DNA from: CAZCGA01 sp964498075
GTDB taxonomy: Bacteria > Desulfobacterota > Binatia > HRBIN30
Direction of reading: 5' to 3'
Assembly (NCBI GenBank): GCA_964498075.1
Contig: CAZCGA010000009.1
Coordinates: forward strand, 1-64,000
Length of the DNA: 64,000 bases
Made by a program: the position numbers and the translations under genes. This document shows, piece after piece, positions 48,499 to 56,224 of this stretch (the stretch's first letter is position 1; each line of letters starts with the position of its first letter). Under the pieces are notes generated by a model. It was not told the origin of the DNA and did no database searches. It saw only the letters and a list, made by a program, of their open reading frames with translations.

Positions 48499-48915
48499 CT
48501 AGTTGGGCGGCCTCCTGCTCCGGGCGACCAGCCGAGCGAAGATCTCCACATCATCGAGGAACACCGGCTCCAAGCGACGCATGTCCTCCACGCTCACCCA
48601 ACGGAGCTCGGAGTGCTCGTCATTGAGGAGCCGGGCAGGCAAGTCGTCGAGCGGGGCCGTCGACCACCAGTGAATGCGTGCGCTCCTGTCGCGGGTGTCG
48701 GATTGGCAGAGCTTCTCGATTGGCTGCACGCGGAGACCGGTCTCCTCCAGCACCTCGCGCGCGACTGCTTCGGCCTCCGTCTCTCCGGGCTCGATGCGAC
48801 CGGTTATCGCACACCAGGTACCCGGCGCGCTCGTTTTGTGCGGACTGCGCTTTCCGACGAGAAACCTGCCCTCTCTCTCGATGACCGCCGCCACCACCTG
48901 TGCTTTGCCGTCCAT
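48499..48915 (-). CDS. NUDIX hydrolase
   Basis: The 138-residue protein contains a complete Nudix box GRIEPGETEAEAVAREVLEE followed by TG (G-x5-E-x7-R-E-x2-E-E-x-G) at about residues 39-61. The surrounding GTWCAITGRIE and LRWVSVEDM are typical of MutT-like members. It would hydrolyse a nucleoside diphosphate derivative; the substrate is unknown. It is a soluble protein with its own start at ATG 48915. Confidence 0.92.
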   Translation of the reverse strand: MDGKAQVVAAVIEREGRFLVGKRSPHKTSAPGTWCAITGRIEPGETEAEAVAREVLEETGLRVQPIEKLCQSDTRDRSARIHWWSTAPLDDLPARLLNDEHSELRWVSVEDMRRLEPVFLDDVEIFARLVARSRRPPN

Positions 48916-48992
48916 GCAGCCGAGACTAGCGCACTCCTTCTGCGTCTCGCGACCGTCGCCCGCCGAACTTTGATTTAGCCCGCCGAGGCAGG

Positions 48993-49090
48993 GCTGACCT
49001 GATCACGCGAGCTTCGCGGGTTATCCCCTCTACTTTGCGGTTCGCTCGTACTCCAGTGTGGCCACCCTGTCCAGCTTGCTCGCGTCACGC
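48993..49090. repeat. Dispersed imperfect repeat, copy 2 (copy 1 at 44490-44590)
   Basis: This is the counterpart of the repeat upstream of the broken amidohydrolase. It shares the CTGATCAC-x-CGAGCTTCGCG core and a later ACT..AGTG.GGC...CCTGTCCA block. It lies between the NUDIX gene and the second aspartic protease gene, where no other gene was seen. Confidence 0.4.
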
Positions 49091-49197
49091 ATCCGGTTGG
49101 GCCGCACCGCGATAGCCCGCCCGGCCCGACCTTCGCAATGGCGATCCTGAGCAGCGCCAGTGCCGGTTCACGACCCCATTTCGGGCACAGGCCGATA

Positions 49198-49614
49198 TCA
49201 GGTGCCCTCGGTCTCGCCTTCAGGCGGAAGCACGACCGGGCTGCTCGCGGCCCCTGCCACGATCATTGCCCGCGCAACCAGCCGGTGTCTAATGTTGTCG
49301 ACCGTCACACCGAAACCCTCGATCGTGCGGACTCCGAGGAGGGTCATGTCTCCGGGTTCCGCCAGCACCACTTCGTCGTTGGCTTCGAAACCCTCGGCAG
49401 CAAGGATGGCGTAACCGACGTCACGCGTCACGGGTTGGTTCGTCGCCGTATGAAACGTGAGGCGCTTGCGCGGTGTGATCCCGATCTGCAACAGAAGGTC
49501 GCGTGGCATCCAGGTCAGCTCTGAGCCGGTGTCCACCAGTGCCTCGACCGGCGGCGACTGGCGGCCTTCGTCTTTCGGGTTGCGCGCAACAACGTTGACC
49601 CTGAACGCACTCAT
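49198..49614 (-). CDS. Second retropepsin-like aspartic protease
   Basis: The 138-residue protein has VEALVDTGSELTWMPRDLL (catalytic D-T-G-S at about residues 27-30), then a strand-rich core and the second motif TLLGVRTIEGFGVTVD. It is distant in sequence from the protease at 47.9 kb, so it is a separate member rather than a copy. There is no signal peptide. Its function is unknown; such genes are frequent in accessory regions of environmental bacteria. Confidence 0.85.
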   Translation of the reverse strand: MSAFRVNVVARNPKDEGRQSPPVEALVDTGSELTWMPRDLLLQIGITPRKRLTFHTATNQPVTRDVGYAILAAEGFEANDEVVLAEPGDMTLLGVRTIEGFGVTVDNIRHRLVARAMIVAGAASSPVVLPPEGETEGT

Positions 49615-49906
49615 GTTGCGTCGAAATCTATCTCCGCCTTGCCGCCAAGTCGAGCACTGCTCCTGGCAGCTCTGAGGCGGCGGACGGCCGCGTCACCAGC
49701 CGGCTCAGGTCCGGAAGCCTTCCAACCTATTGCCGGCGAGCGACCCTGTTGCTGCCGCGTCCTGGGCGAGACGGGCGGCGCCCGCGCCCGTACAGCAAGG
49801 GTGAGATCGGTCGTGCATTCGGTGTCGGACCGTACGCCGTGAGCCAGCCCTCGTCCGAGCCGCACGAGGACTGCATTGAAGGCGGCATACAACTCCTCGA
49901 TCGCTC
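49615..49906. other. Stretch without a supported gene
   Basis: Open frames on both strands have no family resemblance. A short plus-strand segment near 49788-49845 reads PYSKGEIGRAFGVGPYAVS, which resembles the HTH end of REP-type transposases, but it is too short to name. Confidence 0.45.
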
Positions 49907-50224
49907 TTAAGATCGGACCCGCTTCGCCGGCGACTTTCGTCGCCGCCCCGAGGGCAGCAGCACCGCCGTGGTCAGCTTGTCGACCGTGACCGCCGTCTCG
50001 CCGTCCGCGCAATCCGAGGCCGGGCGGCTGCCGAGCACGATGTCGACGCCGATGAGCAGCTCGTCGACGCTGACCGCGTGGTCTCGGTTACAGTCGCCTA
50101 CGCAGGCGAGTGCGGAACGGGGCGCACACAGCAGCGCGGCCCAAAATACCGACCTGAGAACCGCACGTTTCCATGCGCTCTGCTGCACCCCCCGCAAGAT
50201 ACCGACACTGATAGTCCGATGCAC
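49907..50224 (-). CDS. Secreted dockerin-like (EF-hand) small protein
   Basis: The 105-residue product has a signal peptide (AVLRSVFWAALLCAPRSALA) and then CVGDCNRDHAVSVDELLIGV and DCADGETAVTVDKLTTAV, two calcium-loop-like repeats with framing cysteines. The module matches the C-terminus of the M4 peptidase in this window. The basic tail after the second repeat (SGRRRKSPAKRVRS) is unusual and may follow a frameshift. It may be a free-standing module or the remnant of a larger secreted protein. Confidence 0.65.
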   Translation of the reverse strand: MHRTISVGILRGVQQSAWKRAVLRSVFWAALLCAPRSALACVGDCNRDHAVSVDELLIGVDIVLGSRPASDCADGETAVTVDKLTTAVLLPSGRRRKSPAKRVRS

Positions 50225-50313
50225 CGGGCCACGTCAAGCGACTGACCGAGTGACGCTCCCGCCAGGCCACGGCACATCTGCACCAAAGCGAACCCGAAGA
50301 CCGACAGACGCGA

Positions 50314-50478
50314 TCAGCCGCGGCGCTCCAGCTGCCGCAGCTTGAGGTATAGCGCCAGCATCAGCAGCGCGATCAGGCCGAGGGGCAGCAGCAGGCTGCG
50401 CCGCCGGTCTTCGGCCTCGGCGAGGGTTGCCTTGGCGGACGCTTCACTCGCCGCGGCCGTTTTGATGCCTTCGTTCAC
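50314..50478 (-). pseudogene. C-terminal remnant of a nine-haem cytochrome c
   Basis: The segment encodes VNEGIKTAAASEASAKATLA then RRRSLLLPLGLIALLMLALYLKLRQLERR. This matches almost residue for residue the end of the nine-haem cytochrome at 54938-56218 (VDEGIKSAAASEASAKATLG...RRRSLLIPLVL...LKLRQLEKR). No haem motif or upstream part of that gene is present. It is a stranded membrane-anchor end, from duplication or from deletion of a third copy. Confidence 0.8.
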
Positions 50479-50617
50479 CGGTTCACGATGCAATGAAATC
50501 CGCACCGCGGACGGGTGCGAGCAAGTGTCACAGATTTCTATGCCCTTTGTCATTGTTCTCACAGGTCGCGCGCCGTAACGTACGCTTGACGCGACCGTCG
50601 GAGCGCAGGAGGGGACC

Positions 50618-51961
50618 ATGGGCGGCGTGAAGAAGTTGTCTCAGGGCTCTCGCGTCGCCGTCATTGGCGGCGGCCCGGCGGGTTCATTCGTTAGCTACTT
50701 CCTGCTCGACCTTGCGGATAGAGTGGGCCTGGAGATCGACGTGGATCTCTACGAGTCCAAGGACTTCGCCGCCGTGGGACCCAGCGGTTGCAACAACTGC
50801 GGCGGCATCATCTCGGAGTCCTTGGTGCAAATGCTCGCCACCGAGGGCATCAACCTCCCACCGACGGTGGTGCAACGCGGCATCGATTCTTACGTGCTAC
50901 ACACCGACGTCGGCACGGCACGCATTCAGAGCGCCTCCTCTGAGAAGAGGATCGCGGCGGTCCACCGGGGCAGCGGTCCGCGTGGCGCGGTGGGCGCGGG
51001 GCGGGAGAGTTTTGATGGCTTCTTGCTCGAGTTAGCTCATGAAAAGGGCGCCCGCCTCGTCCGCGGCCGGGTCGAGAAACTCAGTTGGCAAGACGGCAGG
51101 CCGCGGGTCCATGAGAAGGGAGGAGCGGAACAGACCTACGATCTCTTGGTCGGCGCCGTAGGGGTCAACTCGCCCTTGCTGAAGGCCTTCGAAGGGCTCG
51201 GGTTCCGCTACCGCCTTCCCCGGACTTCCAAGACCTACGTCGCCGAGTTCCACTTGGGCCTCGATCAGGTAACGCACTACCTGGGCAGCTCGATGCACGT
51301 CTTTCTCCTGAACGTGCCCCGCGTGGACTTCGCCGCGCTCATTCCGAAGGGCGAGTGCGCCACCCTCTGCCTCTTGGGGCACGACATCGACAAGGAGCTG
51401 GTGGATCATTTCTTGGGACTCCCGGAGGTGCGGAGTTGCTTTCCCCCGGGGTGGGCCCTCACCGCGCCCGCCTGCCACTGTTCCCCTCGCATTAACGTTG
51501 GTGCGGCGGTCCAGCCGTTCACCGACCGGCTGGTACTCATCGGCGATAGCGCCGCGACGCGCCTTTACAAAGACGGCATCGGCGCCGCCTACCGGACTGC
51601 CAAGGCGAGTGCCTTGACGGCGGTGTTCGAAGGAATCTCGGCGCAGGACTTCCGCCGCCACTACTGGCCGGTTTGCCGGCGGCTCGAGCTGGATAACCGC
51701 TACGGACGGGCGGTGTTTGCCATCGTCAATCTGCTTCGCCGACTGCGCTTCTGTCGCCGCGGTGTCCTTCGGATGGTCCGCGAGGAACAGCTCGAAGGAG
51801 TGGCGGACGACCGGATGAGCATGCTGCTGTGGGACACCTTTACCGGAAGCGGCTCGTATCGGAGCATCTTCTTGCGCGGATTACGTCCCGCCTTTCTTCT
51901 GCGCCTCATCCGAGACAGTGCCGGAGCGTTGGTTCCTCTCGGTGCGCAACGCGGAATCTAG
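50618..51961 (+). CDS. FAD-dependent oxidoreductase (geranylgeranyl-reductase-like)
   Basis: ATG 50618 is preceded by AGGAGGGG. The 447-residue enzyme has a dinucleotide motif VAVIGGGPAGS at about residues 13-23, a cysteine-rich GPSGCNNCGGIIS near 56-68, and a second FAD motif LVLIGDSAATRLYKDGIGAAY near residue 305, as in the GGR/digeranylgeranylglycerophospholipid-reductase group. No signal peptide. It may act on a quinone or lipid. The following gene encodes a cyclic-nucleotide-binding domain protein 11 bp away, so they form a unit next to the cytochrome cluster. Confidence 0.85.
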   Translation: MGGVKKLSQGSRVAVIGGGPAGSFVSYFLLDLADRVGLEIDVDLYESKDFAAVGPSGCNNCGGIISESLVQMLATEGINLPPTVVQRGIDSYVLHTDVGTARIQSASSEKRIAAVHRGSGPRGAVGAGRESFDGFLLELAHEKGARLVRGRVEKLSWQDGRPRVHEKGGAEQTYDLLVGAVGVNSPLLKAFEGLGFRYRLPRTSKTYVAEFHLGLDQVTHYLGSSMHVFLLNVPRVDFAALIPKGECATLCLLGHDIDKELVDHFLGLPEVRSCFPPGWALTAPACHCSPRINVGAAVQPFTDRLVLIGDSAATRLYKDGIGAAYRTAKASALTAVFEGISAQDFRRHYWPVCRRLELDNRYGRAVFAIVNLLRRLRFCRRGVLRMVREEQLEGVADDRMSMLLWDTFTGSGSYRSIFLRGLRPAFLLRLIRDSAGALVPLGAQRGI

Positions 51962-51972
51962 GAGCGCCAGCC

Positions 51973-52377
51973 ATGCGGATCGGGGAGCTCGGAAGAACGT
52001 GCCAGGACGGTGAAGCGATCATCCGCCAGGGAGACCCCGCGGACTGCATGTACATCGTCCAAGCCGGTCAGGTCGAGGTCATCATCGAGAAGCCAGACGG
52101 TGACATCCGCCTCGCGGTGCTGGCGGACGGGGATCTCTTTGGCGAGATGGCGCTGTTCAGCAAGGCGCCGCGGTCAGCGACGGTGCGTGCCCTCGGCGAG
52201 GCCCGGGTGCTGCGCGTCGACAAGGAAGGGTTTCTCAGGCGGATCCACGAGGATCCCTCGTTGGCCTTCCGCGTTCTTCAGAAGATGGCGGAGCGCATCC
52301 GCGGGCTCAACGCGGAGCTGGTGCGGCTGACGGCGCCGGACCAGGGAACTCCTTCATGTAGGCAATCAACGCGTTGA
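51973..52377 (+). CDS. Cyclic-nucleotide-binding-domain protein
   Basis: The 134-residue product is nearly all one cNMP-binding domain: DGEAIIRQGDPADCMYIVQA near residues 12-31, and the phosphate cassette DLFGEMALFSKAPRSATVRAL near 57-77, where the family usually has FGE...R.A. There is no DNA-binding domain, so it is a sensor or a partner rather than a CRP-type regulator. Its last 71 bp overlap the 3' end of the convergent five-haem cytochrome gene, which suggests that the junction was made by rearrangement. Confidence 0.85.
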   Translation: MRIGELGRTCQDGEAIIRQGDPADCMYIVQAGQVEVIIEKPDGDIRLAVLADGDLFGEMALFSKAPRSATVRALGEARVLRVDKEGFLRRIHEDPSLAFRVLQKMAERIRGLNAELVRLTAPDQGTPSCRQSTR

Positions 52378-53545
52378 TTTCCTCGTCGTCGAGGTTCTGG
52401 TCGGGCATGATGATGCCACCAAACTCACGGGCCCACGTTTGCAGCTCGGGATCCTTTGCGACGATTGCTGCGGGATCCTTGAGCCACACGGCAAGCCACC
52501 GTTCGCTGCGCCGCGTGGCCACGTCCGCCAAGTCGGGACCGATGAGCTTGCCGCCGCCGATGCGATGGCAGGTGTTGCAGCCGCGGTTGGTGAAGACATA
52601 CCGGCCTTGTTGGCCGAGCGCCGTGGTCGCCGCTGGCGGATAGGACACCTCGCGGACGACCGGCAGCACCGCGGGCGGACGCTGCCGCGCGGCGGGCAGG
52701 TAATCCGGCGGGAAGCTGATTCGCCGCCAGCTCATCATCAGGAGCGCTAGGGCCTTCGCTTGATCGTCATTCAGCCGGTAGTTCGGCATACCGCTGCGCC
52801 TGACGATCTGCTGCGGGTTCTTGAAGTGTTGGATCTGCCAGTTCAGCGCCGTGTTCGCTCCTTCGACCGCAGAGAAGTCCAGATACTCGGGATTCAGGTC
52901 GCCGTCGTACGTCAGATCCGAAGCGGCCAACCCGCCTCCGCCGCGCAGGCCGTGGCACGACCTACAGTGCTTCTTGTCGAAGATCTCCTTGGCCATGTTG
53001 ATGAGATCCGTACCCGGCGTCGTGTCATCTTGCCGGTGACAGGTGTTGCACTTGATTTCCGTGAGTTGCGCGCGTGTGAGGCCGTACTGCGCGGCCAGCG
53101 CGATGGTGAGCAGCGGGTCATCCCAGTGTTCCACCCGGCCGTGCCCGCCGGCTTCATCGGTGGCGTAGCCCTGTCCCCCGTGGCAGGCGGTGCAGCCGAA
53201 GGTCGGGAACGGATGCTTGGTAAGGTACGGCAGGTCGGGATGCGACTGGTACAGCCGTGGCAGGTCAGGAAGCGTCGTGATCGAGGCGTCGTAGTTGGCG
53301 TGGCAACTGATGCAGCGATCGACGCGATCCAGCGCCGGCAGCCAAATCTGCTGCACGTCGTCGGGTACCGCCGCGGCCGCGTCGTAGGCCCCGCGCGCCT
53401 GCAGGTAGCGCCGTAACGCCTGCGTGTGATGCCGCCACTCTGGTGTGTATTCGAGAAATGCCACCGCGACGACGGCAAGAAACGACGCGGTCGACGCGAT
53501 CAGCAACAGCCAAAAATCCCGCTGCTGAGTGAATCGCGTTGCCAT
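52307..53545 (-). CDS. Five-haem membrane-anchored cytochrome c
   Basis: ATG 53545 gives 412 residues beginning with a membrane helix (FWLLLIASTASFLAVVAVAFL). Five CxxCH sites follow: CISCH, CTACH, CNTCH, CRSCH and CNTCH. The last lies in a class-I-like domain with a possible methionine ligand (GGIIMPDQNL) at the C-terminus. It follows a truncated cytochrome b by 5 bp, so it was the cytochrome-c partner of that unit. The tail PGPAPSAAPAPR is read from DNA antisense to the neighbouring gene and is probably not native. Confidence 0.88.
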   Translation of the reverse strand: MATRFTQQRDFWLLLIASTASFLAVVAVAFLEYTPEWRHHTQALRRYLQARGAYDAAAAVPDDVQQIWLPALDRVDRCISCHANYDASITTLPDLPRLYQSHPDLPYLTKHPFPTFGCTACHGGQGYATDEAGGHGRVEHWDDPLLTIALAAQYGLTRAQLTEIKCNTCHRQDDTTPGTDLINMAKEIFDKKHCRSCHGLRGGGGLAASDLTYDGDLNPEYLDFSAVEGANTALNWQIQHFKNPQQIVRRSGMPNYRLNDDQAKALALLMMSWRRISFPPDYLPAARQRPPAVLPVVREVSYPPAATTALGQQGRYVFTNRGCNTCHRIGGGKLIGPDLADVATRRSERWLAVWLKDPAAIVAKDPELQTWAREFGGIIMPDQNLDDEEINALIAYMKEFPGPAPSAAPAPR

Positions 53546-53550
53546 GGCGT

Positions 53551-54300
53551 CTACAGCCGCCGCGGCAGCACCGGCCAGCTTTGCCATGGCCAGTACAGCT
53601 GCCAATACGGACCGCGCATCAAGAGACCGATGAGCACCAAGACCAGAACGGCAACGGCGATGATGCACATGACGGCATTCTGTAGGCGGCGCCCGCGCGG
53701 GAACCACCTGCCGATCGTGTGCGGTGGGCTGCGGTCGAGGAACGGCCAGGCCACGGCCACAAGCAACAGGATGCCAGGCACCAGAATGCCACCGATGAGC
53801 CCGCCGCTGATGGTCAATCCTCCGACGCGCACGGTGGTGATCGCCACCAGCTCCTGCAGCCACAAGAAGTGCCACGGTGCCTTCGCCGGGTTCGGCGTCA
53901 AGGTGGGATTCGCAGGTTCTTCGAGCGGTGCGCCTGACACCAGACTGAGGATGATGGTGACGGTGAAGATCGCCAGGAAGACCAGCATCAACCGCCGCAG
54001 CAGGTGCGGCGAGGAGAACGTCGCCGCGTCATCGTCCTGCGGCCTCGCCGCGCGCACCTCCAGGCTCGTTCCCGGGGGTCACGCCAAACAGCGAATACGT
54101 CTTCCCCCCCGGCCGCAGCGGTCTCGGCGGCTTCGCGAACCAGCGCCGCCGCGGGGTCAGTGACGGCCATCCCGCCATCGCGGCGCACGCGCCACATGTG
54201 ATAGGCGAACAGCACTACCACTGCGGCAGGCAAGACGACGACATGCAGAACGTAGAAGCGGACGAGCGCGCTTTGCCCAATCTCCGAGAGGCAGTCTGAA
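53551..54300 (-). pseudogene. Cytochrome b, 5' half missing and frameshifted
   Basis: The intact 3' part (to 53551) has the C-terminal cytochrome-b domain with NPAKAPWHFLWLQELV and four helices. Upstream, in other frames, the last haem-bearing helix of the N-terminal domain is present (RFYVLHVVVLPAAVVVLFAYH, an H-x14-H pair). Frames shift at a run of seven C (54104-54110) and of five G (54074-54078). Everything before about 54300, including the first three helices and the first haem-ligand pair, is absent. It abuts a cytochrome c fragment. Confidence 0.8.
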
Positions 54301-54744
54301 ACATCTCTTCGATCGGAGGACCACGTGTACGACCGCCGCCGAATGCGTGACATTTCACGCAGCCCTTTTCCTGGAAAACGAGGCGGCCCTTCGAAGGCTC
54401 TCCCGGTTCTCCCGCGAACCCGATGAACAGCAAGTAGGAAAGCAGGTCCCCGGCTTCTCCGGGCGACAGCGACGTGGCCTTCAAGCCCGCGGCCTGCATC
54501 GCCCGGCGTATGCCGGGGCGTGCGACCACATCCTTGCCGCGATCTCGAAGTAGCCTTGGTGGACTAAACTGGCAGCGAGGTCTGGGCCGACCTTGCCTCC
54601 CACCCCGCGCACCGAGTGACACGCCAGGCACCCATTCGCGACAAGGACATCGCGCCCTCGTGCCGGGTTGCCAGACGGTATGATCGGCTCGGGACCGGCC
54701 ACGCCCGTCGCTGCCAGGTCGTCGACCCAGAGCAGCGTGAACAT
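54290..54744 (-). pseudogene. Two-haem cytochrome c fragment, frameshifted and 3'-truncated
   Basis: Two class-I-type sites are visible: GCLACHSVRGVGGKVGPDL in one frame and EKGCVKCHAFGGG in another, joined by a frameshift near 54525 at a run of C. The connecting segments (FEIAARMWSHAPA, AMQAAGLKATSLSPGEAGDL then LSYLLFIGFAG) follow the normal order of this family. The 3' end is lost, where cytochrome-b sequence begins near 54296. The left edge may include a signal-like MFTLLWVDDL. Confidence 0.75.
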
Positions 54745-54937
54745 GAGAACCCGTATCCCGCTGCGGACAGAAGCCAGCGCGTCACCTCCTCAGACTGACG
54801 GTCGCCGTGGTTCGGAAGCCGGCAGATCCGAGGCGCAAGCCCGGATCCGTCAGTACACGAATCCGCGCTTATTGATGCGCATTCAGCCCTGGCTGAACAA
54901 TGACCAAGGTCAGCCAATTTGATGATTCATTCGCGCG

Positions 54938-56218
54938 TCAGTCTTTGCGCTTCTCGAGCTGCCGCAGCTTGAGGTCCAGCAAACCCATGAGGATCCCTAT
55001 GAGGACCAAGGGAATCAGCAAGCTACGCCGCCGGGATTGGGCCTCTCCCAGGGTTGCCTTCGCGGACGCCTCGCTGGCGGCAGCGCTCTTGATGCCTTCA
55101 TCCACGGCCTGCAGCACCGCCTGGGGATCTCCGAGGTGCGTCTGGGTGCGCACCTTCACCAGCTGTGGGCGCACCTCCTGCTGATACGCGTACTCTTCCT
55201 CGCTCACCTCCATACCCATCGTGCGGGCCTTGGTGAGCATGGCTTCAGTATCCGTCATCACGGTCTTCAGGCGTTCAATCGCGTCGCGCATCCGGCCGGC
55301 ACCCGCGTAACCGGCACTCCCCGACTCGTGGCAGCGCCGGCAGACGGCATTCTGCTGGACGCCCAGCATGTCGTCGCTGGTCTGATGGATCTCGTGGTTG
55401 CTGTGACACGTTGCGCACTCCGGCAGTCCGAGCTTGTCGAAGGCAGGCTTGTGCGGGCTCTTGACGAAGAACGCCGCGTTGTTGACGTGACACTGGCCGC
55501 ACACTTCGGCGATCGAACTCACGCCCGGCGGGAAAGCGCCGTGGTTGCCATGACAGTCATTGCACGCCGGCGCAGAAGAATCGCGCTTCACCAGCAGCAG
55601 GTCGGCATGGACGCTCCGCCGGTACTTCTCTTCCTGATCGGCGGGGATCTTGTACTCCGCCATGTACTGCGGATTCGAGTGACAGTGACCGCAGGTGGCG
55701 GGGACATTGGCGGGGAAGACCCGTGACTGCGCACGATCCGGAGGCAAGATGCCGTGCACGCCGTGACAGCTCACACACGTGGCGACCTTCTCGTCGCCCT
55801 TCTGGAGACGCTCTCCGTGGACACTGGTCCAGTATTGATGCAGCTGATCGGTACTCAAGCGCGGGTTGAAGCGCCGCATGTAAGCACCGTCGGCGTGGCA
55901 GCGGCCACAGAACGCGGGGATCTCGTTAGGCTTGGGCTTGCCGCGAAATCCCTTCTCCGGCGCCATCGAGGTCTCGTCCATCGCCGTCGCGTCGCCCCCG
56001 TGGCAGTCCACACAAGAGAGGCCCTTCTCAGCATGAATGTCGCTCTTCATGCCCTCGACCGGCGCATTGAGAGGCTCGGGCAAGGCGGTGTGGCACGCCA
56101 CGCACGTATCCGGCGGCGGCTCGTCTTCGGCCACCGCGGAGGTGGGCAACACGACCGCCATAGCCCAGCCGACTAGCAGGGCGAGCATCGCGACTCGGAC
56201 GATGTCTGGGCAGCGCAT
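54938..56218 (-). CDS. Nine-haem cytochrome c of the minus-strand quinol-oxidising module
   Basis: The 426-residue protein has a signal peptide (AMLALLVGWAMAVVLPTSAVA), nine CxxCH sites (CVACH, CVDCH, CGRCH, CVSCH, CGHCH, CNDCH, CGQCH, CATCH, CRRCH), a helical C-terminal domain and a last membrane helix (LLIPLVLIGILMGLLDL). It follows cytochrome b by six bases, where a bc complex would have cytochrome c1. Its paralogue is at 59499-60719, with the same haem layout. It should accept electrons from the Rieske protein and pass them to periplasmic partners. Confidence 0.93.
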   Translation of the reverse strand: MRCPDIVRVAMLALLVGWAMAVVLPTSAVAEDEPPPDTCVACHTALPEPLNAPVEGMKSDIHAEKGLSCVDCHGGDATAMDETSMAPEKGFRGKPKPNEIPAFCGRCHADGAYMRRFNPRLSTDQLHQYWTSVHGERLQKGDEKVATCVSCHGVHGILPPDRAQSRVFPANVPATCGHCHSNPQYMAEYKIPADQEEKYRRSVHADLLLVKRDSSAPACNDCHGNHGAFPPGVSSIAEVCGQCHVNNAAFFVKSPHKPAFDKLGLPECATCHSNHEIHQTSDDMLGVQQNAVCRRCHESGSAGYAGAGRMRDAIERLKTVMTDTEAMLTKARTMGMEVSEEEYAYQQEVRPQLVKVRTQTHLGDPQAVLQAVDEGIKSAAASEASAKATLGEAQSRRRSLLIPLVLIGILMGLLDLKLRQLEKRKD

Positions 56219-56224
56219 CGCGCC

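Noticed and set aside
49788..49845. HTH-like segment resembling the end of a REP-type transposase
   Set aside because: Only about 20 codons fit, with no catalytic part and stops soon after, so a mobile element cannot be claimed.
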